Shown here: positions 33,292 through 43,486 of the stretch, piece after piece | Position numbering within the stretch: the first letter of the stretch is position 1 | How the letters are laid out: each line of letters begins with the position of its first letter | From: Phanerodontia chrysosporium | Lineage: Eukaryota; Basidiomycota; Agaricomycetes; Polyporales; Phanerochaetaceae | Assembly: GCA_001910725.1 (NCBI GenBank) | Contig: MJGA01000001.1 | Coordinates: 558,001-622,000 of the forward strand | Direction: 5' to 3' | DNA: 64,000 bases | Program-made: the position numbers and the translations under genes | The notes under the pieces: model-generated | Seen by the model: the letters and a program-made list of their open reading frames with translations, nothing else | Databases searched by the model: none | Told to the model about the DNA's origin: nothing

Positions 33292-34549
33292 CTACCGGCG
33301 AGCCTTTTTCGACTTGGGCTCCTCCGAGTCGTCCTTGGCCGCAGGGCCAGGACGCGGGGATGGCCCCGTGAGCAAGCTGCGCTTCTTCGCTGTCCTTGAG
33401 TACGTCGACAGTACCCACTCTTTGTCTGCCTCTATCTGCTCTATCGTTCCTAGCCTGATCTCGTACGCTACAAGACGGATAAGCAACATGCTACTTGAAA
33501 GCAACAAATTGGAAGGAACGCACGCTTCATCTCGAATCGAGGACCAACTTCAGCCAACTGAACTTGTTTTGGTGGTATCTTGACGAAGACATGATGCCTA
33601 AGGCCGGCACCGTCAGTGATACCCCTGCACAAAGATTGAATGCACGCACCTGAACGAAATGAAGTCATCCTCATTCGAGAACGTCATAACACGCTTGCTG
33701 TCTTCCTTTGGCACGGGGAAGAGATACTTGAGTACGTCCCGTATCCGCTCGCCGAGCTTCGAGCTGAAGTTTTCGAAGATGAGGTGCGGGTACTGCTCAG
33801 ATACGGTCGACTCCTTGTACGACGCAATATCGTGCCGCAGTGTGACGTTGTGCAGTGTGAAGAACACAGTCGGCCCGTGTGGGAAGTGCGAGACAATCAT
33901 AGCGTCTGGCAAGGTCTCTGTGAGTAGGGCAACGACGAGGGGAGTAAAGGCCGAACGTACCTGGAGTGCCTCGGTGCTCGTGTAGGATGACCAAGTCTGT
34001 GACATCGTTTGCCCGACATGCGTCCGCAAGCTCTTTGACAACGTAGTTTCCGCGGTTGATTCGATGTGAGTTTGGGAAGACCAGGCGCATTTCCTACAGT
34101 CGAATGAGCGTGGTATGGGATGCATTCTTCGGCATACGCACCTTTGCGAACTGCAAGAGCTTCGAGCTTGGGTCTCTTGACGTGGTAACAATAATCTTTG
34201 GGTCAAGAATGCCCGCTCTTGAGTACTCATTATCGACATGGGTCGAAGGCTCTGCAACACACTCAGTATTTACACCTAGCCATGGTAGGATGTGCAGCAC
34301 TCACCTGCCTGCGCCTCGTCAAATGCAAGGTCCTTCCCCAGCTCCTTCGCATTCTTCCTCAGTTCCGTTGGCAGTGCCTTGCCAGACGCAAGAGCATCCT
34401 TGATCTGCTGCTTACGCTCCCATGTCTGGCGTTCCTGCGCTTCAAGCGACTTTGCGTAGATGTACTGTCTGCGTTCTCGTGCTTGCCGGCGGATCTATAG
34501 GCAACGGTGAGTATTTCCATGCAAGTATATGAAATGTAGGACGTGCCAT
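33292..34549 (-). CDS. IMP4: IMP4, Brix-domain U3 snoRNP protein
   Basis: SSU processome factor (Imp3-Imp4-Mpp10) bridging U3 snoRNA and pre-18S rRNA. The second exon (from 34494 down) reads [20 protein letters not shown], then [20 protein letters not shown], matching the family N-terminus. The Brix domain contains [79 protein letters not shown] and [20 protein letters not shown]. The C-terminus is [16 protein letters not shown] plus a basic tail KSKKARR. Several introns separate these. The first exon with its ATG is not resolved: an in-frame TAG sits just upstream of the IRRQ exon, so an upstream exon must exist. The 5' boundary given is a candidate ATG only. Confidence 0.9.
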
Positions 34550-34885
34550 GGTGGTAAGTGAGTGTGTAGAAGGTCTAAACGGAGGATTGGACAAGCACTC
34601 TGAGCAGGATGCAAGCCGTGATCCCGGCGACTTTTTGCGAGAACTTGATCTCGATCTAATGTGATCGGTCATGAGCGTCTGATGTAAGGACTCCGTGCAC
34701 CGCTGAACGCTCAGCCTCTACGCCCTCACCTCCTACAGTCGACGCTCGCACGTTTCAAGCAGCTCTGACAAGTCGGGTCACCAGTCACCCCCTTGTTACT
34801 ACTTTCAAGCCAACATAGCTGCACATGCGAGGTATTGGTGTAAGGAGAATTTCAGAATACTTGCGTGACAAGACCTTTATATTCC
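34550..34885. other. intergenic region, ALG8 3' end to IMP4 promoter
   Basis: About 335 bases between two minus-strand genes. It probably holds the IMP4 first exon or promoter and the ALG8 3' untranslated region. Nothing else recognised. Confidence 0.4.
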
Positions 34886-37184
34886 CTACAATTGCTTCAA
34901 ATAAATGACAGAAAGCCTGACAAAAGCCCACACAAGTCCCACTGCGCAGTATACGCTCGTCAACATGAGTGGCAAGAACTCCAACCCGGACGAGGCTGAC
35001 GGCACACAATGGTCGCCCGACGGACAATCTGCGCCGCTTGGCAAGGCTGATGCGGAATGTCGGAAATAGGTCCAGACAGGCAGGAGTGTGATGAACAGCT
35101 GTACGATGGCGAAGCCAGCGATGTAGAGCCGCTCGATCCCGTCGAGGATGACCCAAGATAACGATGTGGGGAATCTACTACACGTTAGCAAGTCACTGCA
35201 GCAGCTTATCAAAACGGCGCACTCGTATACACGCTTGCTCAACGGTTCAAATGTGATCATCGCCCAACAAAGCGAGTACACGATTTTCACGAAGCTCTCT
35301 GGTGGGATGATGAGTATCCGACGCAATGTCAAGGTTGGAGTAGCGTACCCGCTGGAGTAAACAGCAGAGGGAACAGCGAAAAGACGCCGCTGACAGACGC
35401 TATGGTGAATGTCCGGAACAGCGCATTGTTTTCAGCGGCAAGGAGGCTATGTAGGGGTTAGCACTGGATACAGCCTAACAGTTATTGTCCGTACCTGAGC
35501 GGGACGAGCACCAGCAAGATAGCTTTTTCGTGAACGTGCCACCCGAACATGAATGAGGTGTATCCACAAAGCGTCAATGCCGCAACGAAGGATTTGTATG
35601 TGGGTGTGCGCCAAAGCTTGACCAAGAATACCTACAAGAGTGTTCAGTTCGCTGACCCATATCCCATTTCAATATAAGCCCACCATCTGAAATGCGATAG
35701 TAATGATAAACGTGTGAATCGGCTTCACATTGGGTATCACGGCGAAGACAGTGTCGCCAACCAACCCACGTGAAGTAGAGGCGACTCCTGACTCGTTGAT
35801 CTGCAAGCTTTGGAAGTTGAACAGCTGCGTCACTGCCCTCTGTTCAGCATTTTCATGAATCTATTGAAAGCTCCGACATACTTTTGAGAAGGACACGGTC
35901 AGCAGCTGTAACCAGGGCCCAGACGTTCGGCGCCCAGTAGGCGTGGTTCAACCCACGCGTGAAGGGGAAGAGCCGACTAAGCAGCTGCGGGAGCTGGCCC
36001 ATGAGCAGGAAGGGCCCCAACGAAGCAAGAAATACAAGGATGACGGCGTTGGCCAGCGAGATGAAGCGCCCCGGAAGAAGCTCGCCAGACGGCGAGAGGC
36101 AGAAGGCTCGCAGGAGGTAGACGAAGTATGCTGGCTGTACGAGATTTCAGGACCAGGCGGCTCGCACAGAAGCATAAAAGCTGCGTACGGCAAGGTACAT
36201 GTAGATGTGCTTGAAGTTGAGCAAGACAGCAAAGAGGAAACCACTGGCGAGTTTGTGTCCCTGCCGGCGCGAGTTGAACTATCAGCAGAGTAATGTCCAT
36301 AGATACATACGTTTCGGGCCATGAGGATGGACCAGAGGAGGATGCCAAACATGAAGCCGTTATACTGGAAATGAATGTGGTCCACGATCAAGAATCCGGG
36401 GTGCAGGAAGAGGGACGCAGAGATGATGCGCTGTATAGGCGGGTCCACTGCGCCTCTGATGAATCTGTACACTGGTACTTTAGAATGGGCATCCAGGGAA
36501 TCAGGCGAATGTACTCGCCGTTGAAGCGCAAGAGCCAGTACGAGCTCGGTAACAATGACTGTGGTGCGTTGGTATGCTATTACAGACCAGGCATCGTAGT
36601 TGAGGTTCGTGAGCTCGACGATCTTAGGGTCTATGAACGATGCAGGGATGGAGAGGAGCTTCTCAAAATAAGCAAAGAACGGCGGGTAATCCAGAGCTAG
36701 CAGCAGGTCAGCATCCTGGACCTCGGATGTCTCAGACATGTACGCACTCCATTCCGATGTAGTCTATACGGGTACTTAGCGACTACCAGAGACCAAAGCC
36801 ACGCGCACTCACATCGTAGTACCACTGAGATATAGGCAACGAGTGTGTTATCGCCAGCCAATTGCGATGCACTTCGAAATCCGTCGAACGGCTGCACGCA
36901 CACACGTGACAAATGTGTTCATTACAATGCAACCGCAAGCTCGAGCTAGGTACGCACTACGCAGGGAACAGCAACAGCTTCAGACACGTCGAGACGACGA
37001 GGACGTCCCACTCTGCATGGGTGACATCCTTCAGCCAGCCCGCAGGATTCATGCGCTGCAGCAGCCCGGTGCGCTTCTTGTCCGCGTCCGCGTCCGCGGC
37101 GGGCTCCGTGTGCGGCGGGTCCGCGCTGAAGGTCGTGCGTTTCGTGGGAGTGCCGGCGGAGCTCACGGATGTGCGCCGCTGCAT
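34886..37184 (-). CDS. ALG8: ALG8, dolichyl-P-Glc alpha-1,3-glucosyltransferase
   Basis: ER multi-pass enzyme adding the second glucose to the lipid-linked N-glycan precursor. Exon 1 ends [17 protein letters not shown]; spliced on, [20 protein letters not shown] and ISQWYYD form the conserved luminal loop. [29 protein letters not shown] and later [20 protein letters not shown] are family signatures. [15 protein letters not shown] and [20 protein letters not shown] follow; FGWHVHEKA is diagnostic of the ALG6/ALG8 family. The last hydrophobic segment ends VIYLKQL (stop 34886). [13 protein letters not shown] favours ALG8 over ALG6. The start at [11 protein letters not shown] (37184) is favoured; an upstream in-frame Met at 37379 would add a Pro/Arg-rich extension. 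Around ten introns. Confidence 0.9.
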
Positions 37185-37402
37185 CGTGCGTTGCCGTGCC
37201 TCTTGCAAGGCTACTTGTAGAAGCACAGAGAGCGGAGCGGGGGAGGGACCTCGGATAAGAGGAGAGAAGGGCGGAGAGGAAGGGCGGGCACGCCGAGGAT
37301 GCGCTGGACCTGGGACACCACGTGACAGCAGACGCGTGCCCGACGCGTCGGCGCCGCGGACGCTTTGGCGCTGCGCCATCGCAGCTTGACCGCATACCAC
37401 GA

Positions 37403-37820
37403 TGAGCGAGCACGTCGCTGCTGCAAGAGTGAGTGATCAAGCAGTCGAGCAAGGGTAGGTCGTTTGGTGTGCCGGTAGGAGTAGTTGCTGACGCCGTCGT
37501 GGGGAACAGGGGTGTCCTCTTCAAGCTCGTGCTTTTCAGCATCGCGCTGGCTGTTGCACCGCTGTCTTCGTATTTCTTATCGCTAAATTACGTCTGGGAA
37601 GGTGAGTATCCTCATGTGGCAAGAGTACATTGCACTGATTCTCAACTCAGGTAACTCAACCTACGCCGCAATTACTGCTATCGTGGCTGCAAACGCTGTG
37701 CTGGTAGCGTACATCGCCATGTCCTGCAAGAGGAGCGTAAGCTGCAGGCGAAGCCAACAGCCAAGGCAGAGAGCAAAAAAGACAAGTAGCATACCCCTCC
37801 GCTGCTTTCCTCATTCATAG
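37403..37820 (+). CDS. VMA21: VMA21-like V-ATPase assembly protein, frame altered at the C-terminus
   Basis: ER chaperone for assembling the V0 sector of the vacuolar H+-ATPase. Two membrane segments are clear: GVLFKLVLFSIALAVAPLSS and, after an intron (donor at about 37600), NSTYAAITAIVAANAVLVAY. The PLSSYFLSLNYVWEGNSTY junction matches the family. As read, the frame continues past AYIAMS into an Arg/Ser-rich tail ending CFPHS (stop 37818-37820). From 37723 the +1-shifted frame instead gives LQEERKLQAKPTAKAESK and KKDK at TAG 37787-37789, the expected basic tail with a KKxx ER-retrieval signal. So one base appears to be missing near 37721-37724, by mutation or sequence error. The N-terminal splice after MSEHVAAAR is not resolved. 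It is divergent from ALG8. Confidence 0.8.
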
Positions 37821-38039
37821 CACGACCGATCGCAATTCTATATATCCGAGATGCATATATTGCTTTTGGCGTTAACCTGTAATACTAAAAGTACAGAACA
37901 AATGCCGAGCGAGAACAAAACTACAGAGCAGACAACGATAAGATAGGTGCATATAGGGTAGTGTGTCGCAATGCGATGAGATGATGAGGTGTCACAAATA
38001 AAGATAAATGTAGTGTAAGCGTCCACACATACGACGCAT

Positions 38040-39568
38040 CTAGAAGTCCTCGTCGAGGGAGCTATAGGCCATGTCAGTATTGATTCAAATCGACGTCAGA
38101 TGCAGAACACTCACAAAGTCTTTGACGAGGTCACCTCCGAAGTAGTGCTCTGTGCTGAGGCGTTGACACCAGCCTTGGAGTAGTCGGACACCCGCTTCTC
38201 GAAGAAGTTGGTCTTGCCCTGGAGCGAGATCATGTCCATGAAGTCAAAGGGGTTGGTCGCGTTGTAGACCTTCTCGTCACCGAGCGCGACGAGCAGACGG
38301 TCGGCGACGAACTCGATGTATTGGCACATGAGCTTCGAGTTCATGCCAATGAGCGCGACGGGCAGAGCATCTAGGACGATGAGGGTAAGCATACACGTCA
38401 CTGTATGATAGCAAAGCAGCCTACCAGTCAAGAACTCCTGCTCGATCGCGACGGCCTCCGTGACGATCCTGCGGACGACGTCAGGGTGCGGCCGCCTCTT
38501 GAGGTGCGAGAAGAGGAGGCAGGCGAAGTCGGTGTGCATGCCCTCGTCCCTGCTGATGAGCTCGTTCGAGAAGGTGAGACCGGGCATGAGTCCACGCTTC
38601 TTGAGCCAGAAGATGGACGCGAAGGAACCAGAGAAGAAGATACCCTCGACGGCGGCGAACGCGACAAGGCGCTCAGCGAAGGAAGATTTCTTGTCAGAGA
38701 TCCAGCGGAGGGCCCAATCGGCCTTCTTCTTAATGCAGGGGATGGTCTCGATGGCGTCGAACAGGTGCTCGCGCTGCTTCGGGTCTTTGATGTACGTGTC
38801 AATGAGCAGGGAGTACGTCTCGGAGTGGATGTTCTCCATCATGATCTGGAAGCCGTAGAAGCAGCGGGCCTCAGCGACCTGCACCTCGTTGCTGAAACGC
38901 TCGACGAGGTTTTCGTTGACAATACCGTCGGACGCGGCGAAGAAGGCGAGGACATGCGAGATGAAGTATCGCTCGTTGTCGTTGAGACGGTTGGTCCAGT
39001 CGTGAAGATCCTTGGAGAGGTCCATCTCCTCAGCGGTCCAGAACGAGGCCTCGGCCTTCTTGTACATTTGCCAAATCTGTCGAGACGCGTCGCGTCAGAG
39101 CTGCTAATGAAACGCGACGCGCGAAGCATACCTCGTGATACTGGATAGGGAAGAGAACAAAGCGACGCTTCGACTCCATGAGCAGAGGCTCCATGTCTGC
39201 GTGCGGTCGTTCAGCGAGGGTCAAGGACGTGTAAAAATTTTCCAACATACGTTCGGGGAGGTCGACTTGGCCGACGTAGCGTCTCCGCCACGCGTCATCA
39301 TCCTCAACCTCTTGCTCCTCCACAGCGGGTTTCACAGGCTTGACACCATCGTAGACAATGGGTTCAACCTTTGCGCGCTTGTTCGGGGTGTTGAGGGACA
39401 GTTCGTCCAGAGCCTTGGCGGCCTGACGCGAGACAGGGTGAGCTCAGGACGCGTCGCGAGACACGGGCCACGTGCAGTACATACCCTCTTGGACGGAGAG
39501 ATCTTGGTGGGGGTCGTGAAGAAGGGCTCGGGGGAGAGAGCGCGGGGAGGAGTGCGGAGGCCAGACAT
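38040..39568 (-). CDS. RNR2: ribonucleotide reductase small subunit (R2), copy a
   Basis: Class Ia R2 subunit carrying the di-iron tyrosyl radical needed to make dNTPs. It starts [20 protein letters not shown] (39568), with a regulatory-type N-terminus, then [10 protein letters not shown] and [19 protein letters not shown]. Iron and radical residues are present: Asp in [11 protein letters not shown], Glu/His/Tyr in [11 protein letters not shown], Glu in [11 protein letters not shown], Glu/His in [11 protein letters not shown]. The C-terminal R1-binding peptide SLDEDF ends at TAG 38040-38042, encoded by a separate last exon. Introns split IQYHE/IWQMYKK and EFLT/DALPV, the same places as in copy b. 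High C-ending codon bias suggests strong expression. It is head to head with copy b over a 790-base gap with MCB-like motifs. Confidence 0.97.
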
Positions 39569-40360
39569 GGTGATAGAGATACAAGAGTCGGTTGACTAGA
39601 GGATAGTACAGAGGGTCTGGCACAGGCGGGAGGGGAAGAGGATGGTCGTGGTGTGTGGTGAAGAAGAGGCGAGCGAAAACCGGCGCCTTTTATGCTCTCT
39701 GTTGAATTTACGCGTTGTTTTGCTCTTTCAACGGGGTCGTGTCGTGTCTGTTTGCGCGTGTTGTCGCGCTCGCCGTTGAACGCTTCCCGTTTTGGCCGGC
39801 CGGCTCTCACAAGCGGACCGCGCGTCGGCCGAGGCGCCCCGGCATGGCGCAATTTGGCACGCGCATGCGGCGCTACGGCGGCCTGCCATCACCGCCGGTG
39901 GCCGACGCCGGACGCCTAATGACCGCCATCAGCCTGGACGCGTCGCGTCAGACCGCAGCTCTGCTCGTTCACGCGTTGTGTGAAAGCCTCCAAGCAGTCT
40001 TGTCGCAAACACCCTATCCGCCTTCAAGCTGTTCAGAGAACTCACCAGCCATCGAGAGGACGGTTTGAGGGAGTAGACCAAAATCCGAGACCTCTGGAGC
40101 GTTCTGCAACTCCACCCGACTGTTCCGCACCCTAAAGCTCATAGCGGCGGCCTCACACCTCCTCGGACACGCGCCAAGAGCTATGTATCTTACGACTTTC
40201 CTCGGCGCGCTGTGCGACGCCACGGGCTGACAAACGGGCACGCCCGGCACGTGACGGCGTGACGGAGCGCGACTCATTTTCGACCGCGCCGCCGCCGAGC
40301 GCCGCGGATGAAAACTGGATCTTCTTTGCCTACTACCTCCATCTTCTCCAGGACCAAGAA
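39569..40360. promoter_or_regulatory. shared divergent promoter of the RNR2 pair with three ACGCGT elements
   Basis: The 792-base gap separates two R2 genes transcribed outward. ACGCGT occurs at 39710-39715, 39938-39943 and 39971-39976. Further copies lie in copy-a introns at 39085-39090 and 39449-39454, several inside a GACGCGTCGCG context. MBF binding to ACGCGT drives R2/R1 genes at G1/S in yeasts; the function here is inference. Open frames crossing the gap are unconvincing. Confidence 0.5.
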
Positions 40361-41842
40361 ATGCAGGACCACTTCGATAAGGCGTTTGTGCCAAGTGGCT
40401 CCAATTACCACATCATAGCCTCGTCGAATGAGTTCTGCTCGTCAAACTGCAGTGGGGGTGTCTGCATACCAAGATCATGCTTTGACGGCTGGACAGAGGA
40501 AGACGGTAGACGGCCCTTGTCCCCCAGGCCCGTGTCCTCACAAGCCACAAAGTGGAAGGATCCGAGAGACGTTGAAGACAGCAAGCGCTTTGTCGGTCAG
40601 ATAGAGCTCCCAGAAGGTGCGTCTGCGGCCGTTTTGACGCGAGCCCCGTGCATTGACATACGGGGCCATGTGTAGAAGAGGAGCCTTTACTGAAAGAGAG
40701 CAAGCGGCGCTTTGTCCTCTTCCCAATACAATATCCAGATGTAAGTCGTATATATATAATCGTCATACAAAACATATCGTTTCATATCGTTTACTGCGCT
40801 ATACAGATCTGGCAGATGTACAAAAAAGCAGAGGCCTCGTTCTGGACAGCAGAAGAGCTGGACCTGGGGCATGACCTCATGGACTGGAACGACAAACTCA
40901 CCCAGGACGAGCGCCGTTTCATCTCCCACGTCCTTGCATTCTTCGCCGCGTCCGACGGCATTGTAAACGAGAACCTCGTTGAACGCTTCTCAAACGAGGT
41001 ACAGGCTGCAGAAGCTCGTTGCTTCTACGGCTTCCAGATAATGATGGAGAACATACATTCGGAGACATATTCCCTCCTAATTGACACCTACATCAAGGAC
41101 CCTCAAGAGCGCGAGTTTCTGTTCGACGCGATAGAGACCATCCCGTGCATCAAGAAGAAGGCCGACTGGGCCCTGCGCTGGATCTCAGACAAGCGATCAT
41201 CATTCGGCGAAAGGCTTGTCGCGTTTGCTGCGGTCGAAGGAATATTCTTCTCGGGAAGTTTTGCGTCAATATTCTGGCTCAAGAAGCGGGGGCTCATGCC
41301 CGGCCTCACCTTCTCGAATGAGCTCATCAGCAGAGACGAGGGCATGCACACCGACTTTGCGTGCCTCTTGTTTCACCACCTCAAGAGGAGGCCACATCCG
41401 GACGTCGTCCAGGCGATCGTCACCGAGGCGGTTGCAATCGAAAAGGAATTCCTGACGGGTATGATGAAGCTCCTGTTTCCGATCCAAGATACGCTAATAC
41501 CGTAGCAGATGCGCTATCCGTCGATCTCATCGGTATGAACGCTGCTCTGATGCGCCAGTACATCGAGTTTGTCGCAGATCGGCTCTTGGTCTCCCTAGGC
41601 AACGAGAAGCACTACAACGCGACGAATCCGTTCGACTTCATGGACTTGATATCACTCCAGGGCAAGACAAACTTTTTCGAGAAGCGAGTGTCGGACTATC
41701 AGAAGGCGAATTTTAGCAGATCGGCGTCAAGTATTAACCTTCTACAGACGTGAAGAACGAGCGGACCTTGTGAGTTGATCGCCACCCTGCTAAGACGAGT
41801 GTCTCATCCGATCCTCGCAGCACACTGGATGAGGACTTCTAA
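40361..41842 (+). CDS. ribonucleotide reductase small subunit (R2), copy b
   Basis: Paralogue of copy a with the same intron positions (IELPE/, IQYPD/IWQMYKK, EFLT/DALSV and before the last exon), so it arose by DNA-level duplication. All di-iron and radical residues remain: [44 protein letters not shown]. The N-terminus ([20 protein letters not shown]) is unrelated to copy a and has a Cys cluster, [16 protein letters not shown]. At the C-terminus the direct frame stops at TGA 41751-41753. Removing the 17 bases 41731-41747, which begin GT and end AG, restores NVKNERTFTLDEDF through a normal intron (41770-41820) to TAA at 41840-41842. The copy is therefore either functional with a very short intron or recently truncated. 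Start at 40361 is the first ATG of an open frame. Confidence 0.88.
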
Positions 41843-42061
41843 TGCCTCAGGCGATTGCAAACTATTCCTATGTACAAGCTACTAAATTATTCTCGGACAT
41901 GCTTGTGTTGTAGCATATTACATCGTCTCTGTAAAGTCATAGTCCCAGCCTATCACAATTACTACGTCCCCGTCCAGATCGTCAACGATCAGAACGTCCC
42001 GTTTGACCACTATCACGCCCTAGAGAATGACTTCTAGGCGCACCTGCCACAAACTAAGCAT

Positions 42062-43021
42062 CTACAGTTCGCAAGAATATTGTGCGGGAGTGCTCACCTC
42101 CGATATCGCAACTTCGACCTTGGCAGAGATCTCGGCGCGGAACTTTTCCAGGAGTGCTGCGTCTGGCGAGTCTTGCGTCGCATCGCAGTTCTCCTTGCCA
42201 TGCGCAGGCTCGGCGAACGCTCGACCCCAGAACTTCGGCGAGTCCACCACCCGCGGATGCGGGGTCGCGCGCAGAACCGCAGCACCATGTTCGAGGGGCC
42301 CTGTCCACCACTCGCGCTTCGTCCGCCGCTCCTCGAGCTCTTCCTCGCTGACGCCGAACGCGCCGAGGAGGAACGACATGCGCCCGCGGCCGTGTGCCTT
42401 CGTGCGGAACAGCGTCGGGATGTACGCGAGCACGACCGCACTCGCCGCCGCACCGCACGCGTCGTGGTACGTGCGCAGGCGTGCGAGGGCGCCAGGGCAC
42501 GCCTCTTCGAGCTCCTGCGCGGCGGGGTCCGTCGCCTCGGGCGCACGCTGGAGGAGGCACACGCGCGCGGCGGCGCGGACCGCGTCCTCGTTGCGCCGTG
42601 TGCACGCGAGCGCGTACGCGCGGAGGGCGTGTGCCTCCGCGAGCGCCGCGAACTGCGCGAGGGCGTCCGCGGCAGCGTAGTCGACCATGTACTTGGCAGC
42701 GGCGGCGGCGACCGCGAGCGCCTCGTCGAGGCTCGCGAGCGCGGGACGCGCCATTGGGTATACGAAGCGCAGCAGGCGGTCGAGCGTGCGGCTGTCTTCG
42801 GTGACGTCGACGACGGGCGCGGGTGCAGGCGCGGTGTGTGTGCCCTGCCCGTTAGGTGCCGGCTGCGCGACGATGAACATGTCCTCGAAGACGGGCGAGG
42901 CAAGCGCCATGAGGACCTTTGGGACGAAGAAGTCGACAGCGTCGGAGGAGCGGATGATGAGGTCCGCCGAGGGGTTGTCGAAAGGCGACGGTGCGCTGCG
43001 GGGCTGGTCTCTCGAAGCCAT
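42062..43021 (-). CDS. BTB/POZ domain protein 1, 319 aa
   Basis: Single-exon protein of a large agaricomycete BTB family. The BTB/POZ domain is at residues about 15-125: NPSADLIIRSSDAVDFFVPK, VLMALASPVFEDMF, RTLDRLLRFVYPMARPAL, AAAAAKYMVDYAAADALAQF. An alanine-rich helical region and a conserved C-terminal part follow (RLRTYHDACGAAASAVVLAY, TPHPRVVDSPKFWG), ending TPAQYSCEL. Such proteins may serve as Cul3 adaptors or dimerise; no evidence here chooses. The gene is unusually GC-rich, which leaves long empty frames on every strand. It is first of three tandem paralogues on the minus strand. Confidence 0.85.
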   Translation of the reverse strand: MASRDQPRSAPSPFDNPSADLIIRSSDAVDFFVPKVLMALASPVFEDMFIVAQPAPNGQGTHTAPAPAPVVDVTEDSRTLDRLLRFVYPMARPALASLDEALAVAAAAAKYMVDYAAADALAQFAALAEAHALRAYALACTRRNEDAVRAAARVCLLQRAPEATDPAAQELEEACPGALARLRTYHDACGAAASAVVLAYIPTLFRTKAHGRGRMSFLLGAFGVSEEELEERRTKREWWTGPLEHGAAVLRATPHPRVVDSPKFWGRAFAEPAHGKENCDATQDSPDAALLEKFRAEISAKVEVAISEVSTPAQYSCEL

Positions 43022-43486
43022 GCTTGTGCGGCCCGTGGGTGTCTAGATTCTAGGCTGCCGTCAGACAAGTGTTCGGCTGCTCGGAAAATCCTGTCTCACA
43101 GTGTACGCTAGTGATTCGCCGGCGGCTCAAAGGGTGGGGGGCGCACGGGAGGCCTGTAGGTAGGTGGCAGGGTCGTGCCATCCGCTCATATATACTTGCG
43201 CAACAGGCGTCATCAGCCCCTTGAAACCAGGGGAACACGGAAGGAGACATAACGCGTTCGTATATTTCCAGCCTGTTACCTGTCTTCTGGGCACGGACAT
43301 GGCCTACTTGGTGCGACAGTCGAGGCACACGGGCGATGTGATCCTGAACAACGTAATTAGCTGGCCCGCGCTAGCCAGATCAATCCTCCACAAAGGAATC
43401 CGCAACAGTAGCGTGGAAAGTGACTCGTCGGCATTCTTCCAGCCTATCCCAACCTAATCTCACTCGAAATGTATCTCCAGTTTAAC
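43022..43486. other. intergenic region between BTB genes 1 and 2
   Basis: About 465 bases, less GC-rich than BTB gene 1. No gene or paralogue fragment recognised. Confidence 0.45.

Noticed and set aside
37211..37542. Frames upstream of ALG8 as an extended N-terminus or separate gene
   Set aside because: Pro/Arg-rich sequence without conservation. The ALG8 start at 37184 already supplies a normal N-terminus, and the VMA21 start occupies the other end.
38405..39148. 247-residue plus-strand frame across RNR2 copy a
   Set aside because: Mirror of the R2 coding sequence; no family resemblance of its own.
42080..43111. 343-residue plus-strand frame opposite BTB gene 1
   Set aside because: Arg/Glu-rich composition and exact antisense position to a clear BTB gene. 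Stops are rare there because of high GC, not coding pressure.
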